From DASXUX01 sp036504595 (GTDB lineage Bacteria > Planctomycetota > SZUA-567 > H5-PLA8), in NCBI GenBank assembly GCA_036504595.1, contig DASXUX010000070.1:1-64000 (forward strand): DNA of 64,000 nt, read 5' to 3'. The position numbers and the translations under genes are program-made. Positions within the stretch are counted from its first letter, which is position 1. Each line of letters opens with the position of its first letter. Shown piece after piece: positions 7,465-14,894 of this stretch. The notes under the pieces are model-generated. The model saw only the letters and a program-made list of their open reading frames with translations, did not search any database and was not told the origin of the DNA.

Positions 7465-8943
7465 ATGCCCGACATCACGCTCGTCAACCTGAACATGCTT
7501 TTCATGCGCTATGGCGAGGAAATCGAACGCGAGCGCCACGTGCCGCTGGGGTGCTTGTACCTGACGCGCGCGCTGGAAGACGCGGGCTTCAGCGTCGATT
7601 TCCGCGACTACCAGCTCTGCAACGCGACGGATCCGTTCGACATGAACGTCTTCCTGGATTTTGTGCGCGACCCGGCGCCCGTGATCGGCCTTTCCTGCAT
7701 GGCCAATCTGCTGCCCTTTACGCTGCAGGCTCTGCAGGCCCTGCGCGAACGCTATCCGGACCGGACGCTGGTTCTCGGCGGAGTGGGCAGCAAGGCCGTC
7801 GAGGACAAGATTCTCTCGCGCTTCCCGGCGGTGGACATCATTTGCCGCGGCGAGGGTGAGTTGACCGCGATCGATCTGCTCAAGGCGCTGCGGCAGAAGC
7901 GCGACCTGTCGAGCGTCGCGGGAATCTCGTACAGAAATGGGCGAGTGATCCACAATCCGGCGCGCGAGCGCATCCAATCGCTCGACGCCATTCCGTTTCC
8001 CGCGTTTCACAAGATTCCGCTGAAGCAGTACGCCGGCTACGGCATGATGACCAGCCGCGGGTGCCCCTATCCCTGCACGTTCTGCTCCGTCGCGCCGGTC
8101 TGGAATCTCGAGAGTTACTCCCGCGGCGCGCACAACATCGTCGAAGAGATGAAGCTGCTCAACCGCGAGGCTGGCGTGGACCTGTTCCTGTTCCAGGACG
8201 AATTCTTCGTCTCGGGCAAACGCCAGGTGATGGAGTTCTGCAAGGAGCTGCGCGAAAGCAAGATCAACGTGGAGTGGAAAGCGTTCGGCCGCGTGAACCT
8301 GGTCGATATCGACATGATGAAAGCGATGGCCGACTGCGGCTGCGTGGAACTGCGCTTCGGCATCGAATCCGGCTGCGACAAAGTGCTGGCGCGCATCAAA
8401 AAGGGCTTCAGCACCAGCCAGTCTCTAGATCTCATCCCAAAGGCCGTGGACATCTTCCCGCGCGTGGACGCCTTCTTCGTCTGGGGTTTTCCGTTCGAGA
8501 CGATGGAGGATTTCAACCAGTCGCTGTTCCAGATGGTTTCGTTCCGCATGCTCGGCGCGCGGATTCTCCCCAGCCTGCTCAGTTTGCTGCCGCAGACCGA
8601 ACTGTATCGCGAGTGCGTTGTCGAAGGCGGCGCGAAGCTGGAGTTCTGCCCGTATCTGCTGCCGGAGTTCGTCTTCACCGGGCATGAAATCTGCCGTGGC
8701 GGAGAGATTGAAATCCCGCAGCGCCATCGCGCGTACTTCGATCTGATCATGGCGAATCCGGACATCTTCTCCGGGTTCTATCATATCGATCTGAAAGGCA
8801 ACGTTCTGCCGAAGCTTGAGCTGCTGCGGCAATTCGGTTTCTACCCCAAACCGAAGACAGCCGCAGACCCCAGCAAAGAGAGCTGCGGCGCGCACTCCCC
8901 GCGCATCGAACCGCAGGAACTGGCGACGCGAGCGGGAAGGTAG
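7465..8943 (+). CDS. Cobalamin-binding-domain radical SAM enzyme
   Basis: The 492-residue enzyme has an N-terminal B12-binding-like Rossmann domain (about residues 1-145: V-I-G-L-S-C-M-A-N-L, L-V-L-G-G-V-G-S-K, D-I-I-C-R-G-E-G-E) and then a radical SAM barrel. The cluster-binding motif is C200-P-Y-P-C204-T-F-C207. The barrel continues with F-Q-D-E-F-F, V-E-W-K-A-F-G-R-V and E-L-R-F-G-I-E-S-G. No classical D-x-H-x-x-G is seen in the B12 domain. This class performs methylations, ring contractions and other radical reactions, including modification of ribosomal peptides. Flanking genes encode three leader-like proteins, so they are candidate substrates (inference). AAAGGAAG precedes the ATG at 7465; the longer frame upstream lies in the inverted repeat. 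Confidence 0.9.
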   Translation: MPDITLVNLNMLFMRYGEEIERERHVPLGCLYLTRALEDAGFSVDFRDYQLCNATDPFDMNVFLDFVRDPAPVIGLSCMANLLPFTLQALQALRERYPDRTLVLGGVGSKAVEDKILSRFPAVDIICRGEGELTAIDLLKALRQKRDLSSVAGISYRNGRVIHNPARERIQSLDAIPFPAFHKIPLKQYAGYGMMTSRGCPYPCTFCSVAPVWNLESYSRGAHNIVEEMKLLNREAGVDLFLFQDEFFVSGKRQVMEFCKELRESKINVEWKAFGRVNLVDIDMMKAMADCGCVELRFGIESGCDKVLARIKKGFSTSQSLDLIPKAVDIFPRVDAFFVWGFPFETMEDFNQSLFQMVSFRMLGARILPSLLSLLPQTELYRECVVEGGAKLEFCPYLLPEFVFTGHEICRGGEIEIPQRHRAYFDLIMANPDIFSGFYHIDLKGNVLPKLELLRQFGFYPKPKTAADPSKESCGAHSPRIEPQELATRAGR

Positions 8944-8985
8944 GCTCTTGGCTCGTGGGAGTGGCGACAAGGGGCGGCGACGAAG

Positions 8986-9555
8986 ATGGGCGACGACAAG
9001 ATTCAGGAGCTATTGCGGCAAGCGACGGCGGAGCCGGAGTTCCTCGAGGCGCTGCTGCGCGATCGCGAAGCGGCGCTGAACGACGCGGAGCTTGAGCCGC
9101 ACGAACGCGCGATGTTGATGGCGGTGCCCGAGGAGCAGCTTCGGAAGATGGTGGCGAGCGCGCGAGCTTGGCGGATGCGCAGGCGGGCGGCGGCGGCTGG
9201 GTGCGTAGCAGTTCTTGCCGCGGGCTTTCTGCTGCCGATGGGTCTGCGCACCAGCATGGGCTGCACAGTCGAACTTTCGGATGAAGAAGAAGCTGAAGAG
9301 AGACTGCATGTGATCGTTGACGACGAGCGCCGGTACAAAGAAAAGTTCGGGCGCTATGGCTCACTGGATGAACTGACGCGTGAGAATCGGTGGCTTGAGA
9401 ATATCGGCGGAAACTACGCGTACGAGATCGTGGCCTCCCAGGACAGCTTCACCGCAACGGCCCGCCACAAGCAGCGGCCGACGACGCGCAAGGCATTTCA
9501 AGTCGGTCCCGATGGAATTGTGAAGGAAACCGGACCGTCGGAACAGCCGAGATAA
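8986..9555 (+). CDS. RiPP-leader-like protein 3 with membrane segment and pilin-like head
   Basis: The 189-residue protein opens with a shorter version of the leader-like domain of the two upstream proteins (A-E-P-E-F-L-E-A-L-L-R-D-R-E-A-A-L, then A-M-L-M-A-V-P-E-E-Q-L). A basic patch (R-M-R-R-R) precedes a membrane segment at about 70-86. The C-terminal part (E-R-R-Y-K-E-K-F-G-R-Y, then S-F-T-A-T-A-R-H and F-Q-V-G-P-D-G-I-V) looks like the globular head of type IV pilin-like proteins. It lacks the G-F-T-L-I-E prepilin start, so this is not a normal pilin. It follows the radical SAM gene by 42 bases and probably shares its transcript. Confidence 0.7.
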   Translation: MGDDKIQELLRQATAEPEFLEALLRDREAALNDAELEPHERAMLMAVPEEQLRKMVASARAWRMRRRAAAAGCVAVLAAGFLLPMGLRTSMGCTVELSDEEEAEERLHVIVDDERRYKEKFGRYGSLDELTRENRWLENIGGNYAYEIVASQDSFTATARHKQRPTTRKAFQVGPDGIVKETGPSEQPR

Positions 9556-9626
9556 TTCCGTTCAGCCGTCACGATATGCATTCCGCGTGGCAAGCGCCGC
9601 TGTTGGCGATTTTGGATCCTGATGTC

Positions 9627-9655
9627 TTGACGTTTCTGCGAAATGGGTGTATATA
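9627..9655 (+). promoter_or_regulatory. Sigma70-type promoter of the marR-mdtABC operon
   Basis: TTGACG (9627-9632) and TATATA (9650-9655) are separated by exactly 17 bases, close to the housekeeping consensus. Initiation would fall near 9662, just ahead of the regulator gene. It is the clearest promoter I can see in the window. Confidence 0.7.
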
Positions 9656-9671
9656 GTTAATGATTGAGTAT

Positions 9672-9684
9672 GGAAACTGTTTCC
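9672..9684. promoter_or_regulatory. Palindromic operator candidate GGAAACTGTTTCC
   Basis: A perfect 6-1-6 palindrome sits about 10 bases after the predicted transcription start and just before the ribosome binding site of the MarR gene. MarR proteins usually bind such dyads in their own promoters, so autoregulation is plausible but not shown. Confidence 0.5.
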
Positions 9685-9696
9685 GGAGTCAATAAG

Positions 9697-10173
9697 ATGG
9701 ATATACCCTCCAGTCACTGCGCTCGGGAAGTGCTGGCGACCATCCCGGCCGTTATGCAGGCGATTCGCCGGGAAATGCGGCTGCAACGCAAGGCCGGCAT
9801 CACCGTGCCGCAGTTCCGAGCGATGGCGTTCGCGCTGCACAACCCGGGAACATCATTGGCCGAAACGGCCGAACACGTCGGCGTTACCCCTTCGGCCATG
9901 TCCAAGCTTGTTGACGCGCTGGTCGAAGAAGGACTGATGCTGCGGGAGACCTCAAAGGACGATCGCCGGCGGCTCGTGCTGCACTTGGCCCCTACAGGCA
10001 AGTCTATGCTGCACTCGATGCAGAGCGCCACGCAGGAAAAGCTGTCAGGAATACTGGAAGAATTGTCGGATGCGGACCGGGTTGTCATTGTTCAGGCCAT
10101 GCAGGCATTGGGGAGCGTGTTTGGGACCATCTCGGACATGCGAGAGCCAGCACAGCGCAACGGTGTTCGTTAA
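9697..10173 (+). CDS. MarR-family transcriptional regulator
   Basis: This 158-residue winged-helix protein has the MarR layout. Dimerisation helices come first (A-I-R-R-E-M-R-L-Q), then the recognition helix (S-L-A-E-T-A-E-H-V-G-V-T-P-S-A-M-S-K-L-V) and a wing containing S-K-D-D-R-R-R-L-V. The D-x-R-R motif in the wing is diagnostic. The ATG at 9697 has GGAG eight bases upstream. Earlier starts (TTG 9664, ATG 9670) lie almost on the predicted transcription start and overlap the palindrome, so they are less likely. It precedes an RND efflux operon by 12 bases and probably represses it until an inducing compound binds. Confidence 0.9.
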   Translation: MDIPSSHCAREVLATIPAVMQAIRREMRLQRKAGITVPQFRAMAFALHNPGTSLAETAEHVGVTPSAMSKLVDALVEEGLMLRETSKDDRRRLVLHLAPTGKSMLHSMQSATQEKLSGILEELSDADRVVIVQAMQALGSVFGTISDMREPAQRNGVR

Positions 10174-10185
10174 GGAGGAAGTAAC

Positions 10186-11670
10186 ATGCGCGTCGTCGGG
10201 ATCCTGGTCCTTCTAGGCGCTCTGGGCATAGGAGGCTGGTACCTGGTCCGGCAGTCTGCCTCGGCGGTTACCAACGGGTCGCCGCCGAAGAATGGCGCTG
10301 CGGCCGGCTCGCCTGCCGCGATTTCCGTCGTCGCCCTTCCTGTCGGGAAGAAAGACGTGCCTGTGTACCTGGATGGGCTTGGAACGGTGCAGGCCTACAA
10401 CACGGTCACGATCCACACGCAGATCGATGGTCAGCTCAGCCGCGTGCTGTTCAAGGAAGGACAGGACGTTCACAAAGGCGATCTGCTTGCCGAAATCGAT
10501 GCGCGCATCTATCAGGCGCAGCTCGATCAGGCTCAAGCCAAGAAGACGCAGGATCAGGCCAAGGTGCTTCAGGATCGCGCCAGACTACAGCAGGACCAGG
10601 CCAAGAAAGCGCAGGACGAAGCCAACACCAGACAGGCCGAAGCGAAGAAGGCTCAAGATCAGGTCACTCTCGCCAACGACCGCGTGAACCTCAAGCGCAA
10701 CGAGGACGCCTACAAAGCGGCCGCGGTGAGCGAACAGCTCGTCACCGACCAGGCCGCACTGGTAAAGCAGCTCGAGGCCACCGTTCAAGGCGACGATGCC
10801 GCCATCCAGGCGTTCCAAGCGGGCATCCAGGCCGACAGCGCCGCGCTGAAATCGGACGAAGCGGCTTTGACGGCCGACGACGCCACAATCCAGGCGGATG
10901 AGGCGGCTATCAGATACGCTCAGACTTTCCTGTCCTACACGACAATCAACTCCCCGATTGACGGCCGGACCGGCGTGCGCCTGATGGACGCTGGCAACAT
11001 CGTTCACGTGAACGATCCGAAAGGACTGGTCGTCATCACGCAGTTGGAACCGATCTCGATCGTTTTCACGTTGCCGCAACAACACCTGAATTCAATCACC
11101 ACGCGCATGGCGCAGGAAACCCTCCCCGTCATCGCGTTTGATTCCGACACGAAGAAGGAACTTGATCGCGGCACGTTGCAGTTGATCGATAACCAGATCG
11201 ATCCCACGACCGGCACCATCCAGCTCAAAACCACATTCCCCAACGCGCACCGAACACTCTGGCCCGGCGGCTACGTCAACGTCCGCCTGCTCCTCGAAAC
11301 CCGCCAGGGCGCGTCGGTGATTCCAGCCACGACGGTGCAGCAGGGCCCCAACGGCCCGTACGTGTTCATCGTGAAGGAAGATGAGACGGTTGACATGCGC
11401 CCGATCGCCATTGCCCTGATCCAAGACGGACAGGCCGTCCTCGCCAGCGGATTGGCGCCCGGCGAGATGGTCGTCGTTTCCGGACAGGACCGCCTCCGCG
11501 TGGGCACGAAGGTCACGCTAGCTAAGCCCCAGAAACCGGGCGGTGCTGGCGCGAGCTCCGCGGGCGTGCCGGAGCAGAGCGGGGGGGCGGCAAAGCCTAG
11601 TGGCGATGAGCCGCGCGGCGAACGCCGCAAGAAGCCGTCCGAGAAATCCGACGCTGGAGCGCCGCAATGA
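10186..11670 (+). CDS. mdtA: RND efflux periplasmic adaptor (MdtA-type)
   Basis: The 494-residue protein has an N-terminal membrane anchor (residues 4-22), the first lipoyl half (V-T-I-H-T-Q-I-D-G-Q-L), a coiled-coil hairpin, the second lipoyl half (T-I-N-S-P-I-D-G-R-T-G) and the beta-barrel domain. The hairpin is unusually long (about residues 105-245) and full of Q-D-Q-A-K-K and A-D-D-A-A-I-Q type repeats, which suggests a long reach to the outer-membrane channel or internal duplication. The C-terminal tail is Pro, Gly and Lys rich and disordered. AAGGAGG precedes the ATG. It overlaps the next gene by four bases (ATGA). Confidence 0.92.
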   Translation: MRVVGILVLLGALGIGGWYLVRQSASAVTNGSPPKNGAAAGSPAAISVVALPVGKKDVPVYLDGLGTVQAYNTVTIHTQIDGQLSRVLFKEGQDVHKGDLLAEIDARIYQAQLDQAQAKKTQDQAKVLQDRARLQQDQAKKAQDEANTRQAEAKKAQDQVTLANDRVNLKRNEDAYKAAAVSEQLVTDQAALVKQLEATVQGDDAAIQAFQAGIQADSAALKSDEAALTADDATIQADEAAIRYAQTFLSYTTINSPIDGRTGVRLMDAGNIVHVNDPKGLVVITQLEPISIVFTLPQQHLNSITTRMAQETLPVIAFDSDTKKELDRGTLQLIDNQIDPTTGTIQLKTTFPNAHRTLWPGGYVNVRLLLETRQGASVIPATTVQQGPNGPYVFIVKEDETVDMRPIAIALIQDGQAVLASGLAPGEMVVVSGQDRLRVGTKVTLAKPQKPGGAGASSAGVPEQSGGAAKPSGDEPRGERRKKPSEKSDAGAPQ

Positions 11671-14600
11671 ACAAGGAAAAGCAGCCGAGCACCGTCGGCT
11701 CCTTGTCCGGCGGAGTCTCAGCGCCATTTATTGCGCGCCCGATCGCCACGTCGCTGCTGGCAGTGGCCGTGATTCTAACCGGCGTCCTGGGCTACTTCGC
11801 CTTGCCCAAGTCCGCGCTGCCGGAAGTCGATTTCCCGACGCTGCGCATCACGACGCAGCTTCCGGGCGCTTCGCCGGACACGATGGCCTCGTTGATCACG
11901 ACGCCGCTGGAGCAGCAGTTCGGGCAGATCTCCGGCCTGACGCTGATGACGTCCACCAGTTCGTTCAGCACGAGCCAGATTACGCTTCAATTCGACCTGG
12001 CCCGCGACATTGACGCCGCTGCCGAAGACGTGCAGGCCGCGATCAATGCCGCTGGAGGCGTGCTGCCTAGGAATCTTCCCTATCCGCCGACCTACGCGAA
12101 GGTGAATCCCGCCGATCAGCCCATTCTGATTCTGGGCCTGACCTCCGATACGCTGCCCATTTCGCGTGTGGGCGACGCCGTAGACACCGTGCTCGCACAA
12201 CGCTTATCTGAAGTGCTTGGCGTCGGACTGGTGACGATCGAAGGCGGACAGAAGCCGGCCGTGCGCATCCAGGTTGAGCCGGCGCGCCTGGCGGCGTATG
12301 GGCTGAGTTTCGAGGACGTCCGAACCGCGTTGTCGCTGGCGAACGTGAATCAGCCGAAAGGCAGCTTCGACGGCCCGCGCCAGGCATACACGATCAGCGC
12401 CAACGACCAGCTTCCGTCAGCGGAATCCTATCTCCCGATCATTATCGCGTACCGGAATGGCGCACCCGTCCGTTTGTCGGATGTCGGAGCCGCCTTTAAC
12501 GGCGTGGAGAACGTCAAGACGGCGGCCTGGTACAACGGCAAGCCCGCCGTGATTGTGGATATTCAGCGCCAGCCCGGCACGAACATCATTAGCACCGTCG
12601 ATCGCATCAAGAAACTTCTGCCCGACATTCAGCGCTCGATCTCCGCCGGCATTTCCCTCTCTGTGCTCGCCGACCGGACCGAAACGATTCGCGCGTCGGT
12701 CGCTGACGTGCAGTTCACGCTGGTGCTGACCGTCGGCCTGGTCGTGATGGTGATCTTCATGTTTCTCGGCAAACTGTGGGCAACCGTCATTCCCGGCATC
12801 GCGCTGCCGCTGTCGATCGTCGGCACCTTCGGCATCATGGCGCTCTGCGGCTTCAGCCTGGACAACCTGTCGCTGATGTCGCTGACCATTGCGGCGGGTT
12901 TCGTCGTGGACGATGCGATCGTGATGATCGAGAACATCGTCCGCTTCATTGAAGCCGGGGAGAAACCGCTCGCCGCCGCCTACAAGGGCGCCCGGCAGAT
13001 CGGCTTTACGATTGTCTCGCTGACCTTCTCGCTTGTCGCCGTGTTCATTCCCCTGCTGTTCATGTCCGGTATCGTGGGCCGGTTATTTCGCGAATTTGCG
13101 CTGACGCTGACGTTCGCCATCGTAGTCTCCGCCATCGTTTCGCTGACGCTGACGCCGATGATGTGCGGCCGTTTGCTGAAAGCCGAGAGCTCTGAAAAGC
13201 ACGCCGGATTGACGGGGCTGTTCTCCCGGATAAGTGAAGGCGCGTTCAAGGCCATGCTGGGTGCTTACGAATGGAGCTTGAAGATCGTCCTGCGGCATCA
13301 AGCCGAGACGTTGATCATCGCCGTTGCCACGCTCGTTGCGACGATCTGGCTCTATATGGAAGTGCCGAAGGGATTTCTTCCGCAGCAGGATACCGGTCTC
13401 ATCGTCGCGACGCTCGACGCCGACCAGACGGTTTCCTTCGACGCGATGTCCAGGTTGCAGCGTGAGGTGGCTGAGATCGCGCAGAACGATTCCGATGTCG
13501 CTGCCGTCAGCAGCTTTGTCGGCGCCGGAACCATCAACACGACGCCCAACACCGGGCATCTCACGATCGCTCTGAAGCCGCACGAGGAGCGCCGCAGCAC
13601 CGGCCAGCAGATCATCGCGCGGCTGAACCAGGCGATGAAAAAAGTCCGCCGCGCGGAGGTGAGCCTGCAACTGGTGCAGGACATCCAGATCGGCTCCCGC
13701 GTCAGCCGCACGCAGTACCAGTACACGCTGATCGACGCCAACAAGAGCGAGCTGGCCACGTGGGCGCCGATCCTGCTTGATAAACTGAAGACCAATCCCT
13801 TGCTGCAGGGCGTCGCAAGCGACCTGGTTGATGGGGGCTTGCTGGCCGATGTTCAGATTGATCGCGATCAGGCCTCGCGCCTGTCCGTCTTGCCGCAAAC
13901 GATCAACGACACGCTTTACGATGCCTTCGGCCAGCGCCAGATCTCGACGATCTACTCGCAGCTTAATCAATACCACGTGGTGCTTGAAGCGATTCCGAGC
14001 TTCCAGCTCAGCCCCGAAAGCCTCGATCAGCTTTACGTGCCGTCCACGACGGGCGCGCAAGTGAAGCTCTCGTCCTTCGCCAAAGTCGCGCGCTCCACCG
14101 CGCCGCTGGTCCTCAACCACCAAGCGCAATTCTCCGCGGTCACCATTTCCTTTAACCTCGCGCCCGGCGCGGCGCTCAGCGATTCGGTGAGGGCGGTCAA
14201 GGACGCTGAGCGCGAGATCGGCATGCCGGACACAGTCGCCGGATCGTTCGCCGGCGAAGCGGCCGAGTTCCAATCTTCGCTGGAAGGCGAGCCGTGGTTG
14301 ATCGTCGCGGCCATCGTGGCGGTCTACATCGTGCTGGGCGTGTTGTACGAAAGCATCATTCACCCGTTCACGATCATCTCGACGCTGCCGTCGGCCGGAA
14401 TCGGAGCGCTCCTCGCGCTTCGGCTGTTCGGCTATGACCTGTCGATTATCGGCGTGATCGCGATCGTGCTGTTGATCGGCATCGTCAAGAAGAACGCCAT
14501 CATGATGATCGACTTCGCGCTGGAGGCCGAGCGCGTTGACAAACAATCGCCCCGGGAGGCGATCTTTCGAGCCTCCCTGCTGCGCTTCCGCCCGATCATG

Positions 14601-14894
14601 ATGACTACCATGGCCGCGCTGCTGGGCGCGGTGCCGCTGGCGTTTGGAACCGGGCCCGGTTCGGAACTGCGCCGCCCGCTCGGCATCGCAATCATCGGCG
14701 GGTTGCTGCTCAGCCAGGTCCTGACCCTGTATACGACGCCGGTCATCTATCTGGCGATGGACTGGCTGAAAGTGCAGTTTATTCGAATCACCGGCTTGTC
14801 CGCCGAAAACGAAGATGAAGAGTCCTCGGCGGCCGAAGGAGTGTCACCGGCTTCTGGACCTCTCGACTCCTCGACTCCTGGACTCCCGTCATGA
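11667..14894 (+). CDS. mdtB: RND multidrug efflux permease (MdtB-type)
   Basis: This 1075-residue inner-membrane transporter has the RND plan of twelve membrane helices and two large periplasmic loops. The N-terminus reads A-P-F-I-A-R-P-I-A-T-S-L-L. The proton-relay Asp pair is in F-V-V-D-D-A-I-V-M-I-E-N, and the relay Lys is in I-G-I-V-K-K-N-A-I-M-M-I-D. The F-I-P-L-L-F-M-S-G-I-V-G-R-L-F-R-E-F segment is typical. It is fourth-base coupled to the adaptor and followed by a second permease, the arrangement of MdtABC, where two permeases form a heterotrimer. No TolC gene is in the operon. Substrates cannot be predicted. Confidence 0.93.
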   Translation: MNKEKQPSTVGSLSGGVSAPFIARPIATSLLAVAVILTGVLGYFALPKSALPEVDFPTLRITTQLPGASPDTMASLITTPLEQQFGQISGLTLMTSTSSFSTSQITLQFDLARDIDAAAEDVQAAINAAGGVLPRNLPYPPTYAKVNPADQPILILGLTSDTLPISRVGDAVDTVLAQRLSEVLGVGLVTIEGGQKPAVRIQVEPARLAAYGLSFEDVRTALSLANVNQPKGSFDGPRQAYTISANDQLPSAESYLPIIIAYRNGAPVRLSDVGAAFNGVENVKTAAWYNGKPAVIVDIQRQPGTNIISTVDRIKKLLPDIQRSISAGISLSVLADRTETIRASVADVQFTLVLTVGLVVMVIFMFLGKLWATVIPGIALPLSIVGTFGIMALCGFSLDNLSLMSLTIAAGFVVDDAIVMIENIVRFIEAGEKPLAAAYKGARQIGFTIVSLTFSLVAVFIPLLFMSGIVGRLFREFALTLTFAIVVSAIVSLTLTPMMCGRLLKAESSEKHAGLTGLFSRISEGAFKAMLGAYEWSLKIVLRHQAETLIIAVATLVATIWLYMEVPKGFLPQQDTGLIVATLDADQTVSFDAMSRLQREVAEIAQNDSDVAAVSSFVGAGTINTTPNTGHLTIALKPHEERRSTGQQIIARLNQAMKKVRRAEVSLQLVQDIQIGSRVSRTQYQYTLIDANKSELATWAPILLDKLKTNPLLQGVASDLVDGGLLADVQIDRDQASRLSVLPQTINDTLYDAFGQRQISTIYSQLNQYHVVLEAIPSFQLSPESLDQLYVPSTTGAQVKLSSFAKVARSTAPLVLNHQAQFSAVTISFNLAPGAALSDSVRAVKDAEREIGMPDTVAGSFAGEAAEFQSSLEGEPWLIVAAIVAVYIVLGVLYESIIHPFTIISTLPSAGIGALLALRLFGYDLSIIGVIAIVLLIGIVKKNAIMMIDFALEAERVDKQSPREAIFRASLLRFRPIMMTTMAALLGAVPLAFGTGPGSELRRPLGIAIIGGLLLSQVLTLYTTPVIYLAMDWLKVQFIRITGLSAENEDEESSAAEGVSPASGPLDSSTPGLPS

